In this document: piece after piece, positions 35,501 to 48,716 of the stretch
How positions within the stretch are numbered: position 1 is the stretch's first letter
How the letters are laid out: the number at the start of each line of letters is the position of its first letter
From: Entrophospora sp. SA101
Taxonomy: Eukaryota; Glomeromycota; Glomeromycetes; Entrophosporales; Entrophosporaceae
Length of the DNA: 64,000 bases
Direction of reading: 5' to 3'
Assembly: GCA_958430865.1 (NCBI GenBank)
Contig: CAUDNR010000380.1
Coordinates: 1-64,000, forward strand
Translations under genes and position numbers: made by a program
The notes under the pieces: model-generated
Databases searched by the model: none
What the model was told of the DNA's origin: nothing
The model's input: the letters and a program-made list of their open reading frames with translations, nothing else

Positions 35501-38115
35501 CTTTTGCAATGTTGATCAAATTAGTACCATTAGAAGTAAGTAGAAATTTTATAAAATAATAATGCTGCACAAGTACATAATTTTATATTTAAATGAATTT
35601 TATTTTTTCCACTATCCAAAATTATTAATAATAAAGGCCGGTATACCTGACCCCCCAGGATTATCTAAAGAATTTTTACAATATCGTGAGCATGAACGTA
35701 AATTTCTTGGACAGCTTCTTGATAGCAGTAAATTGGATCCTTATGAAATTCCGGTAAAAATAAAAGCAGAATTAAGGAAATATCAACAAGAAGGTGTCAA
35801 TTGGTTGGCTTTCCTAAACAGATATCAATTACATGGTATATTATGTGATGGTATGCATATTATTAATAAATCAATCATTTTTTTGATCGTTTAAAAACCA
35901 ATACTAATTATTTAATAAATAAATTTATTAGATATGGGATTAGGAAAAACTTTACAATCTATTTGTATATTGGCTAGTGATCACTATGCCCGTCTTCAAA
36001 AACATAACGCCACAGAATCTTTAGATTGTCCTTCATTGGTAGTTTGTCCTCCAACATTAACAGGTCATTGGTATCACGAGATCATAAATTACACTGATGA
36101 TTTGAAACCATTAACTTACACTGGTAACCCTAAAGATCGCGAAAGGTACAGCGAGCAATATGTAATAGATTAATAAATCTCATAATAATAATGAATAAGT
36201 ATCTTACTGATTAATAATCTCTCTCCTTTTTTTAATGATTAGATTAAGACCAAAAATCTTTTGTCACGATGTAGTGATCATGTCCTATGATATTTTGCGT
36301 AATGATCTTGATGAATTATCACAAATAGATTGGAATTATTGTATTTTAGATGAAGGACATGTGATCAAAAATGGAAAGACAAAAATAACTAAAGCAGTTA
36401 AAACCATAAAAGCAAATCATCGATTAATTTTATCTGGTACTCCAATTCAGGTTTGGGGTTTTATTCAAAAATTACATGTGTGTATATTGTTGAGGAAATA
36501 AGTTAATATATTTATTTTTTTTATTTTTTATTTTTTAAAAAAGAATAATGTATTAGAATTATGGTCACTTTTTGATTTTTTGATGCCAGGTTTTTTGGGA
36601 ACTGAAAAACAATTTAATGATAGATTTGGTAAACCTATTTTATCAAGTAGAGATAGCAAAAGCTCATCGAAAGAGCAAGAAGCCGGTGCTCTTGCATTAG
36701 AAGCTCTACACAAACAAGTATTGCCATTTTTATTACGTCGTCTTAAAGAAGATGTATTGAATGATCTACCACCCAAGATCATTCAAGATTATTATTGTGA
36801 ACTCAGCGATCTACAGGTTCGTATTTGTTATCACACATCCAGGAAATCTTTCAAAAAATAATTCTTTTTTTTAACTAAATTTTTACTAAATTCAAATGTT
36901 TCATCCCTCTTTTGCAATTTCTGATTAGAAACAACTTTACGAAGAATTTGCTAAATCACAAACAAAAGGTCCTACGGATACGAACATGGAAGATGCTAAT
37001 GAAGAAGGCGGCGGTGTAAAGAAGACTACCCATATATTTCAAGCTTTGCAATACCTTCGTAAATTGTGTAATCATCCTTTATTGGTTATGAATGAAAAAC
37101 ATCCTCAATACAATAAAGTTATGGATCGTTTGAAAAATACTCGATCATCCTTACGTGATTTAGAAAACGCGCCCAAGCTTCTTGCGTTAAAGTATTTAAA
37201 TTTATTTATTGAACTTTTTTTTAATAAAAAAATTTTTTAAAATTAATACTATCATCTATTTTTTTATTTTTTTAATTTAATAATAATAATTAGACAACTT
37301 TTGCTTGATTGCGGTATTGGAGTTAATAATGATACCGAAGAGAATACACTCGGAGCTGGTGCAGTTAGCCAACATCGTGCATTAATATTTTGTCAATTGA
37401 AAACTATGTTAGATATTATTGAAAATGATCTTTTCAAACCGTTAATGCCATCAGTAACATTCATGCGGCTTGATGGTTCCATTGATACTAACAAACGCCA
37501 TGCGATCGTACAACAATTCAACAAAGATCCGTCAATTGACGTATTGTTGTTAACTACACACGTAGGTGGACTTGGTCTTAATCTTACAGGTGCAGATACT
37601 GTTATCTTTGTTGAACATGATTGGAATCCAATGAAAGATTTACAAGCTATGGATCGTGCACATCGTATTGGACAAAAGAAAGTAGTGAATGTTTATCGTT
37701 TAATTACAAAAGGAACATTAGAAGAAAAGATCATGGGGTATGAATTTGATTTTATTTTATACGGTTATAATTATGCATACTTATGACTTTATTATATTTT
37801 ATTTATAGATTACAAAAGTTCAAATTAAATATCGCAAATTCTGTTGTAAACCAACAAAACTCTGGTTTACAAAGCATGGACACTGATCAAATACTTGATT
37901 TATTTAATGTAACATTAGATAATCGAAAAGGTGGTTCTAGTGGTGGCGATGGTGGTAGCAGCAGTAGTGATATAGTTTCAAAGCATAAAAAATTGTCCAC
38001 AAAGAACATTTTAGAAGGGTTAGACAATTTATGGGACGATTCTCAATATGAAGATCTTAATTTGGATAATTTCATAGAATCACTTGGTTCAAAAAAAAAA
38101 TCAAATAAAAAATAA
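32518..38115 (+). pseudogene. Truncated, frameshifted MOT1 copy
   Basis: Starts inside exon 12 (base equivalent to 13736), so the 11 upstream exons, roughly the first 480 residues, are absent. The downstream exon series through the ATPase domain is otherwise identical to the complete gene. An inserted T at 34893-34895 in the exon equivalent to 16096-16211 turns DDDETIDAMI into DDDETI followed at once by TGA. The ATPase half is therefore cut off from any upstream frame. An 83-codon frame (32467-32718) fuses 17 codons of R sequence to the exon 12 remainder. A transcript starting further inside could in principle still encode an ATPase fragment, but I regard it as a pseudogene. Confidence 0.9.
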
Positions 38116-38260
38116 TAATAGCAATAATTTTATATGATTTAGTTCTTTAGCAAATAATGTAAAAGATTAGCTAGATATATTTAATTACATTAATAAATAA
38201 TAATATTATAAAAATTAGAATTTATATATATATATTTATATAATATTTACATATATCTCT

Positions 38261-40329
38261 CTATTCTATGACAGTTTCAACAATATTATTTTGTTGTTGT
38301 TGCTGATGATGTTGTTGCTGTTGCTGCTGTTGCTGCTGTTGCTGATGTTGTTGTTGTTGTTGTTGCTGCTGCTGCTGCTGCTGCTGACGTTTATCAATAG
38401 CAGAGACCAAAAATTGAGAACGAAATGTTAAAAGTTTTGTTCGCTCAATAATTTGTTGATAAATAGATGTATGATTTTGATTCATGATAACGGTATTCTT
38501 TTTTACAAGAATAAAAATTTGTTAATTATTATTTATATTATTAATCCCAATATCGATTTTTAACAAATAACACATTTATAATTAAATTAATTCTTCTTCA
38601 CCTCTTTAAAATCCATTTTTGCATCAACTCGTGTATCTCTAATTAAATTTACGATCCATTTTTCACCTTCGTCTTGATTTAAATTAAGTGTTTTTGTTAA
38701 ACCGCTGAATTATTATTATCATCATCGTAAATTGTAATTTAATAAAAAAATTATTGTTTAAATAAGTAAATTCTTTCCACATAAAAAAAAAAAAAATTAT
38801 TTATAATAACTTACGCAAAATCAATCTTTAAATGTATTCTACAATATGTTTCAGAGATAAGGTAACGAGCATTTTCTATAAACTCCATTTTTGTTGCCAC
38901 CAAAAAAAAATCATTTGAAAGTACCTCTTCACATTCCTTTAATTTATGTTGAGCACCTTCAAAATCAAAATTTACGTAAAGGCTCTCAATGAACTCAGTA
39001 ATAGGATCTTTATATTCATAACTTTCTTGCTGAATAATCTTGACCAAATCTTTTAAATTATTTTTTCGACGTTTATTAGTAACTACAGCTGTCGTTAAAT
39101 ATCGGAGAATCCACGGACATGAAGTCTGAATAGTGTTGATGTAAGACGGATTAAAGAATAAATCTATGATATTATCACGACCTTTAGGATGATTAAAAAA
39201 TACAAATATTGACCAATGAATAAACCAAGTTCTTTGCTGTAATTGATGAAGAGGTGATGTAAAAAACTATATGAACAAATAATAGGGATTGTGTTGAATT
39301 TAATTTAATTGAATTAGAAATTTAATTAGATCAACAACTCATTAAAATCGTTAAAATTATGGTTTTATTATTATTACTATTATTACCTTTTGGTCAAATG
39401 TCTCTCTTAATTGTTGAACGTCTTCTAAAGCAGAATCCCAATTTAAATCCAAAATGTCGGAAGCAAGCTTTCCCCATAATGCAGAGAGATTGAGTTCATT
39501 GTTTGTTGACTATATGCATAGATATTAGTCCAAGGTCATTTTAATTAATTAAATATTACATGTATAAATTCTTAATTTAAATTGAAGAAAAGCGCCACAA
39601 ACCAACACTCGAAAATGATACAGCATATCGGAAGCACCACCATAATTGCCACAATTATATTGAAATTGACCAAACTGATACAAAGTATTAACCATTTCAT
39701 CTGTAAGCTAACAAAATTAACATCAATACATAAATTATACAAGTCAGTTAATGACAATAATAGAATCAAAGCTGTGTTTCTTTATTACCTCATAATTATC
39801 TTTAAGAAAGGTTAGATTTTGTGATATGTCTTGACGAAGAGCCTCAATTACTTCTGGGTTTTCTATTATATCCAATACCTTTTGTGCCTCTATTTGAAGA
39901 TTTACAAGTGTTTGAAGAACACCTTCTCTTTTTATAGAAAATTCTTTAAAAATAAATGAATAAAACAAAAGTATTTATCGTTATTGTGTTTGATCTAACA
40001 GTATTTTATGTTGATTATTTATTGTGACAATAATTAAGTTAATTGTTTACCCTCAGGAGCTGATTCTACTTGATGGATTTCCATATAAAGTCCTGAGGTA
40101 AAATCAACCATATTGGTCTTAGCCAAGAGTTCATATTTAGCTTTTAATAAATCTTCTCTAGGATAAATCTGAAAAAAAGGCTTTCCCATGAGTAATTGTC
40201 AACAATAATTTGATTTTTTTAAAAACGATAATAAAAAACCTCATTCATAGACAAAAATTCTAATAATGGAAAGACAAGGTGTCTATCCAAATAAGGAATC
40301 ATTCGAGGTATAAGATCGTAAGAAGCCAT
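38261..40329 (-). CDS. EIF3E: Translation initiation factor eIF3 subunit e (INT6), copy 2
   Basis: Complete second copy of the 19478-21546 gene, all frames identical, 460 aa. It keeps the polyQ tail (about 38291-38386), the 105-bp divergent spacing to NDUFS2 and the 145-bp convergent spacing to the MOT1 remnant. The CAG/CAA tract length matches copy 1 exactly. That is notable because such tracts change quickly, and it argues for a very recent duplication or an artefact. Confidence 0.92.
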
Positions 40330-40434
40330 TAAAAGAAAAATTTTTTTTAAAAATTTTTTTTTCTATTTCGTTAATGATCAACATTCAAACAAAAATTTTG
40401 CAGACCCAAAGCTTTTTTATTAATCATAACGAAA
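40330..40434. promoter_or_regulatory. Shared divergent promoter eIF3e/NDUFS2, copy 2
   Basis: Same 105-bp arrangement as at 21547-21651, so both genes of the pair keep their complete intergenic promoter in copy 2. Confidence 0.6.
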
Positions 40435-42243
40435 ATGTTTTTCCTCAGAAACACTTCAAAATTTTGTAGATCCAGCCAGCTTTTACTCCCTAGAATCGCG
40501 AAACCTTATATATTTAAACAAAACTCGTTATTATCAAATAATAAGTTATTATTAAAAGCTATAACTACAGAAACTAAAGGACATGATTCATACTCTGTCA
40601 GAGCTACTCACTTGGTCACAGATGATTTACCAAAATTATCAATCGAAGAAGGCCTTGAAAGTAAAGCCATTCTTCGATATTTATTTAATATATGACTATT
40701 TCTATCGATTATATTAATGATTTTTTTCACAAATTAAATTAATTACACATGTAGAAACAATATCGGGAGAATTCCAAGAATTGTTAAGTAAGCATGAATA
40801 ATTTCATCTGGTATGGTTGTATATTTTCATTTTCTTTAACAATACTTAACGAAAAAATAATCAGCTACCAAAGATCCACAAGAATCTTCAAAGAGTACAT
40901 ACACAATAAATTTTGGACCGCAACATCCAGCTGCTCATGGAGTTCTTCGATTGATTTTGGAATTAGATGGTGAAGTGATAAAAAGAGCAGATCCGCATAT
41001 TGGTCTTTTACATAGAGGAACAGAAAAACTTATAGAATATAAAACTTATTTACAGGCACTCCCATATTTTGATCGTTTAGATTATGTTTCAATGATGACA
41101 AATGAGCAATGTTATTCATTAGCAGTTGAGAAATTGTTGAATATTGAAATTCCCGAACGTGCAAAATTTATTCGTACATTGTTTGGAGAAATTACAAGAG
41201 TATTAAATCATATTATGGCAACAATGTCTCACGCACTTGGTGATTATAAAAGCAACAAAAAATTTATTTTTATTTTTTTTTTTATAAAAAAATATATTTA
41301 TTAAATTTAATTATAGATATCGGTGCATTGACACCTTTCTTATGGATGTTTGAGGAAAGAGAAAAGGTTACAATAAATATTTTTATTTTATTTTATTTGC
41401 AGTGATTAGTGCCTTTTACATTCGATATATTTTATATATATATATATACACACATATACACATAAAAAAGACTAATAGAATTTATAATTTTTAGTTAATG
41501 GAATATTATGAACGTGTATCGGGAGCTCGAATGCACGCAGCATATGTACGACCAGGCGGAGTGTCTCAGGATATGCCATTAGGCTTGATGGAAGATATAT
41601 ATCAATGGGCAACACAATTCGGTGCTCGCGTAGATGAAGTTGAAGAGGTTTTATCAGCAAATCGTATATGGAAAAATAGGACTATGGATGTTGGTTTAGT
41701 TACTGCACAGCAAGCACTGGATTATAGTTTTTCTGGTGTGATGTTACGTGGCTCAGGTATCAATTGGGACATACGTAAAGTTCAACCATATGACGCATAT
41801 GATAAAGTTGAATTTGATGTCCCAGTTGGTACAAAAGGTGACTGTTACGATCGTTTTCTTTGTCGTGTCGAAGAAATGCGACAAAGTCTAAGGATTATTC
41901 ATCAATGTTTGAACAAAATGCCAACCGGAGCTGTTAAAACCGATGATTGGAAAATAGTTCCTCCTAATAGATCGTCCATGAAAGAGTCTATGGAGGCATT
42001 AATTCATCATTTCAAGTTATTTTCTGAAGGTTTTACTGTTCCACCCGGAGAAACTTATACTGCAATTGAAGCACCCAAAGGTATATCGCTGTTTAACTAT
42101 TCCATTCATTGCCAACTGACTATTAAATTACTAAATATTCTTTGTTTATACAATAATTTTCCATCTATAATATGTGGTACCTAGGGGAATTTGGTGTTTA
42201 TTTAGTTTCAGATGGTAATTAAATAATTAAATCTTTTAATATT

Positions 42244-42275
<32 letters not shown>

Positions 42276-42643
42276 TTTTAAACCAGTTATTTATAAAATA
42301 TACTCGCTGATTTAAATTTTTACAAAAGGCACCAATCGTCCATATAGGTGTAAAATACGCGCACCAGGTTTTGCACATTTAGCTGGTTCAAACTTCATGA
42401 GTACTGATCATTTTATTGCTGACATGGTAGCAAGTATGTTAATTATATTTAAATTTTATCCGTCTTTTAATTACTATGGTGAAGTTGATACTTATGAATT
42501 TTAATTATATATGTAGTTATCGGTACTATGGATGTAGTCTTTGGTGAAATTGGTAAGTTGAAACAAAGTCTTATTTTCTCCCCAATTATAAAAGTTTATC
42601 ATTAATTATTAAAATGATTTATTATTGTTGTTTAGATCGATAA
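40435..42643 (+). CDS. NDUFS2: Mitochondrial complex I 49-kDa subunit (NDUFS2), copy 2
   Basis: Complete second copy of 21652-23860 with the same nine-exon structure (offset 18,783), including the 8-nt last exon, targeting peptide and all conserved quinone-pocket motifs. No inactivating change seen. Complex I assembly needs fixed stoichiometry, so two active copies would be unusual and could reveal dosage tolerance. Confidence 0.93.
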
Positions 42644-44078
42644 TCACGAATAACATTGACGAGTTTCTTTAATATGATCTTTCTTTTTTGACAAAATCAT
42701 GATCATAATAATAGTAATAATAATAATAATAATTTAATTACAATTTATTTATTTATGTTTAAATTCTTTTTTAACCATTAACCATAATGATGAAATACAA
42801 CTTAAATTTTACTTAATCGACTTTTATAATCGTATCATCATGGTTTGAAATATTTTAATGCTGTATGTATATATGTGTATATAGATATATTTCATGAATA
42901 TTTGAAATAAATTCCAAAAAACATATTACTGTGGTATTTCAAAATGACGCTTTCTTTGAAGGAAGAGACATTGATTATTTCTATAATAATAACAACAAAT
43001 ATTATTATGAATGGCTCGGTCTAAAGACTCCTATTGCTGTGCCACACGCTCAAATTTCAAAAATTGCGATTTCGTGATTCGTTCAAAAATGCAATAACAG
43101 TCAAACGATATGTCACGGGAGGTGTAATTGCATACAGTCAGACCTCTATAAATGCACCTTTCATAAATGCACACCCTCCATACTTTGTACTGCACGGTAT
43201 TTTTTCAGTCCACTCATATGAAAACACCCTCCATAAATGCACCCCCTTGGTCCCAAGGGGGTGCATTTATGGAGGTCTGACTATTAAAATAGAAACCCAG
43301 ACTCGTGTAACCAATCTGTTTTTTTTAAAATATCTCATTATTTTTATAACAAATTCAATCATCATTATTAATCAAAAATAAAACTATGACATTATAGCTT
43401 TCTAACGAGCCCTCTCCCGTATTGATAGAGTCTCTCTATGTCAAGCTATATTTATTCAAAAACAACATTACTTTTTACTTCAAAGCTACCTTTATAAACT
43501 TGGTGAGTGGTTGAAAAGATGTAAAATATTGTAAGTTTTCATATAGGTATAGCTTTATGTGGATTGTTTATTAAAATTTGGTGAAAATGGCAAAAACCCC
43601 AAAAACATAAGTTTATTTATGTCAATACACAGTGTATAAATTCCAGTGTGTAACTAATGCAGATTTCTACAAATTTAGAAACTATCTGCAGAAAACTACT
43701 AATGTACGATGTTACACCCGCACATTGAATTTTATACCAATTAATTTCCAAATGCGGTAATTTGGTTGATAAACTTTAACACCAATATTTTTTTCTATTT
43801 TATTAATAACCTCTCCTAATTTTTTTTCTAAAAGAAGGAATAAGTCCTGTGTCTCAAATTTAGCAAAAAAAGGTTAAAATTAAGGTTTGTGACTAATTTT
43901 ATTAATAGAATTTCGATGTTGATCACCAAAAAATTTCGGAAAATACACTTTGTGACGGATAATGACACTTGATCTGCAATGTTAATCTGTCATGTGAATT
44001 AGAAAGCCCCACCCACGAATTTGAAAATGATCTATATACCGCATAATTACATCAAATTTGTGTGTACGTATCCTTAAA
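42644..44078. other. Intergenic region with a small MITE, copy 2
   Basis: Duplicate of 23861-25295. The palindromic MITE lies at 43135-43283; nothing further seen. Confidence 0.5.
43135..43283. mobile_element. ~150-bp palindromic MITE, copy 2
   Basis: Copy carried along by the segmental duplication, with the same 23-bp perfect hairpin (arms about 43228-43250 and 43253-43275). It is not an independent insertion. Confidence 0.65.
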
Positions 44079-45883
44079 ATGTCGTCTACAAACGAATTCG
44101 AAAATACTTTTGAAGATTTGCTTCATAAACCCACAATCAACTCCATATCAGACACTTTAAGTGATGTTGATGTTTCAAATCCTTTTCATGATACCATCTC
44201 ATCATTAATTGCACCAGAAAAGATAAATGAAGAAACCGACTTCATGAGTGAATATAGCAGTTCTATAAACAATGTTTTTGCAAATGATATTTCAGATCCT
44301 TTAGAAAGTATGTTGAGTTCGGCCATTTCTGAAACTAAACTATCTGATGAGGAAATTTTTAATAATTATCATGATAATTATGATGACGACGATGAAAGAG
44401 AATTTGAAAATATAGAAGTTTCATCGACTAAAGATCTTGATGTCATCGCTTCATTTTCTATTCAGAGTCAAACACATGAAGAAACTAACAATTACGAAGA
44501 ATTGGTTGATGAAAATTATGATGATAATAATAATAACAATATTAGTAATAGTAGTAGCATTCAGGAACAGAATGATAATGAAGACATTATTTCTAATCAT
44601 GTAATTGATCACATAATTTTTAATTTTTTGGTATTATTATTATTTAATTTATTAACATATTATTATTATTTACTTCTCATAGTATAATCAATTTGATGGT
44701 TCAGAAAATGGGCTGAATCCTATATTTGAGATTTCAGTGGAAGATCCTCAAAAGATTGGTGATCCAATTAATGCTCGCATTGTATATAAAGTTAGAACTA
44801 AGGCATGTTTTGATTTCAAATTTAAAAAAACATAAATATATTTTTTTTCAAATTAAATTAATGATTTTTTTTTATTTGTTTTAGACATCATCAAAAGATT
44901 TTAAAAGCAACGATTTTACGGTTTTGAGAAGATATCGTGATTTCTTATGGTTGTATAATCAGCTTACACTTGGGAATCCAGGTGTAATTGTTCCCCCACT
45001 TCCAGAAAAGCACGCTATGGGTAAATTAATGAGTTATTAATTTAAATTAATAGCTTTATAAATTAATTTATATATTTTTGGAGTTAGGACGTTTTCAGGA
45101 TGAATTCATAGAAAACCGTCGTCAGGCGCTTGAAAAATGTTTGAATAAAATTATTTCACATCCAAATTTATACAAAGATCGAGATTTGAAAATATTCTTA
45201 GAATCTGATAATTTTAACATTGATGTAGTATTTAAGGGATCATTCATAATGAATATTTTTTAACCATAACAGAATTAACTTATATATAAATGCATATATG
45301 TTTTTATTTAGGTAAGGAGAAATGAAGAACCCAAGGGTGTTTTAAAATCATTGGGTGAAGCTGTTTCTAATGTTACCGCATTTAATAAGTTTACTGAAAT
45401 GGATGATGTGAGTAAACTAACTCCACAACTCATAATTATGTTAGTTTTTGTACTTATGAGAAGAAAAAAAAAGACTGGTTACAATGTAAAAAAACTTTTA
45501 ATTTAGTGGTTTGAAGGCCGTAAAAACCAATTAGATATACTCGAATCACAATTGAAAACACTGCTTAAATCTGCCGAGTTGGTTGTTAGACAACAGAAGG
45601 GTGTTTATTATTATTGTTATATTTGTTATCTTTTTATTTTTATCAAGCAAAAGTTATTTAATCTTGAAAATCCTAATCGACTGATTTTAATACAATGTTT
45701 TAATAGACCTTGGAGGTTCAGCAATTGAATTTGGTGATAGTTTGTTTGCATTATCTGATGTTGAAGTTAATAAACCATTAGCAAACAATTTATCAACTTT
45801 AGGGAAATTGCAACAAAAAATTAGAGAATTACACATAAAACAGGTCAACTGACTTTATTTAAATTATATGCGCACATATATAC

Positions 45884-45920
<37 letters not shown>

Positions 45921-46584
45921 ATATTGGATTTTTAGGCACGTCAAGATGTTTTAACATTGGAAAATACCATTGAAGAATATATTCGCATCATTGGATCAAT
46001 TAAAGTTAGTAATAATGCCAATAATACTGATAAAAAAATTTTTATTGATTTTTTAAACAATAAAATTTTTTTGAAAATTAGGTGGCTTTAAATTCAAGGA
46101 CTAAAGTTTATCAAAATTGGCAAAGCGCTATGAATGATTTGCAAAAAAAAAAATTAAATTATGAAAGATCAAAATCACAAAACAGATTAAGTCAAGAAAG
46201 ACTTTCATACATGTTGGCTATAATTGCGGAGGTTATTATTATTATGCTGCTAAACCTCAAGATAAGTTTTCAAACTAAATATAAACGATTGTCATTTTAG
46301 GGTGAAAACAAAGTTGAAGATTGTAGACATGAATTTGAAGATGTTACAAAATTGATTAAGGCAGAATTGGACAGATTTGATAAAGAAAAAGTCGAAGATT
46401 TTAAAAATAGTATCGAGTCATTTTTGGATTCTATTATAAAAACTAAAAATGAGGTAAGTTAATTTATTGAACTTTAATAATTTCAATTTTTCAAATCTTC
46501 ACGATTTATAATCTTAATTGTTTATAGATAATCAAATTATGGGAATCGTTTTATCAAGAAATCGAATCACACCAAAGTTTTTAA
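44079..46584 (+). CDS. VPS5: Sorting nexin VPS5/SNX1-type, copy 2
   Basis: Complete second copy of 25296-27801 (557 aa, 11 exons), including the GC-AG intron (44803-44884) and the (TA)n microsatellite in the intron near 45887-45916, which is the same length in both copies. Confidence 0.9.
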
Positions 46585-46923
46585 ATTGATGAAAATAAAG
46601 GCAACAACAGTAATAATAAATAATAGTAGCAGTAGTAATATAATAACAATAATGACAGCAATCATTTAATTAATTCTTATGACCTTCTTTTCACCTAACG
46701 TTCATTCACCTTAATTGTATAATATTTAATTAATTTAGTTTTCGTTTTTGGAAATGTTAATTATGTATGATGAAATAAATATTTATTTGCCAAGTTTCTT
46801 TTAATAAAATTTTTTTCCTCCATAATAAAAGGTTTACATGATGATTTCTTTTAACAATCTTAAAATCAACAATTAATTGTCTTTGACCATATTGTCTCCC
46901 AATATTTACAAACCTTTATTTAT
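46585..46923. other. Convergent 3' spacer VPS5/VTA1, copy 2
   Basis: Duplicate of 27802-28140; non-coding. Confidence 0.5.
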
Positions 46924-47392
46924 TTAGTTATTATAAGATTCTAGTAATGCTTTAGCCTTGTCTATATTTTCTATAGCAGTTTTAAAATCATTATAGTTTA
47001 AAGCACTTACTGCCCATTTACAATATTTTTGAGCAGTTGCAACTGTGTTTGGATCTATTTCACAATGACTATTTGATTTTAAGTTTAGAGTTGATCTTGT
47101 TGGCTGTTGTTGCTGACCGGTTGAAGTAGTTGCATTTGGTGTTCTTTGTTGTTGTGGTAATTGTGAGTGGTGCGGTTGTATTGAGGATGGAGCCGTTTGT
47201 GTTGGTGTTATTGATTGAATATAATTAAAAGGTTGAATTGCTTGAAATGTTTGCGATTGTTGAGATGTTTGTTGTGGAATATGAGAAAGGTTGGAAACAA
47301 CAGGTTGTTGGTAGAACAAGTCATTGTTGTAGCCGTTTGCATTAGATTGCGGTAGTGATGGTGACGTTTGATGAAGCTGTTGCTGTTGTTGT

Positions 47393-47424
<32 letters not shown>

Positions 47425-48716
47425 ATTGTTATGATGATATTGTGGATTTTGTTCATAAAATGCAGGTGCATTTGAATTAAGTTGTTCAGAAAAATCCGAT
47501 TGTATAATTGGCTGTTGGTTATTAAACTTATCAAATGACATATTGGATGTAAGTAATTCGTTATTATTATTATTATTATTATTATCATTATTACTGTTGT
47601 TGTTATTATTACTATTAAGATTAACTTTGTTAAATTCACCATTTGATTTGGGTGGTAAAGGAGGCCCGGTTGTTGAAACATTTGATAATGGTGCTGAAGG
47701 AAATTGATCAATTCCAGGGACAAAACCAATATTATTATTAATATCATCTTTATTATTGTCAGGTGCTTGTTGACCTGCATTAGTATTAACATTATCAACG
47801 TAAGTTGGTTCTTGTGATGTAGGATCACCTCCAGGAGGACCAGCAATTGGTCTTTGACCATCCCTCAATGCCTTAATAATATGTGCAGCCTTCCATTTCG
47901 CATATTTAATTTTATTTTCGACCTTTAAATTATATTATTCAATTCAGATGATATATTCATAAAATATCAAAATATTATGATCAACAATTTTTTAAACATA
48001 TATAAGATTACAAAATATAAATATGCTGATGTACATACCTCAGGACTTAATTCACCAAATATCTTTAGTAGCTCCAAGAATATAGATGATGCCAAAAAAG
48101 TCATCGCAGTTTGCCTATAGAATAATTAACGTATGCATGTGTTTTCGATTATTATTCTTTAAAAATTAGAAAAATTTTATTATTGTATATAAAAAAACCA
48201 TTGTCCTCATTTATACTTTGTGGCCTTCCCAGCCCTATCAATGTTATCGGCATTTAGGAAAATTTTTATGGCAAAATTTTCTACGAATGCTTCACCGACG
48301 ATATCATTTGTAACTGCCTCATTATTTGAAAACTTTTTCTTTTCCTATGAATAAATAGGCAGGTAAATTGATGGATATATGGGATATATGTAACAATAAA
48401 AATTATCAATGTTTTACAAATGGATAAATTGATACCTTTTCAAGAACATCTAATAGTTTAAAAAGAAAATTTTGACTTTCTCCTTTTTCTTTTGTTCCTT
48501 TTTCAATGGCTAATTTTGCTGCGTAATAATTGCCTATACAAATAAATCTTTTAATAAGAAATTGGTTGTTGTTAGCTCGTTTGAAACCAACAGTAACAAA
48601 ATGGCTTTCTTACAATAATAAGCTATTATTGGCTCTCTTTGTTGTAATTCTTGTGCTCGTTGAAGATAAGGACTAATGAATTTGAGTTCATTTGGTAATG
48701 GTGGTAATGAATTCAT
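46924..48716 (-). CDS. VTA1: VTA1, activator of Vps4, copy 2
   Basis: Complete second copy of 28141-29933, 467 aa, with identical polyQ and polyN tracts. Its upstream DNA (R3, 48697-49998) is followed by unique sequence, so this copy probably sits in the original right-hand context, while copy 1 lies next to the R-R junction. Confidence 0.92.
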
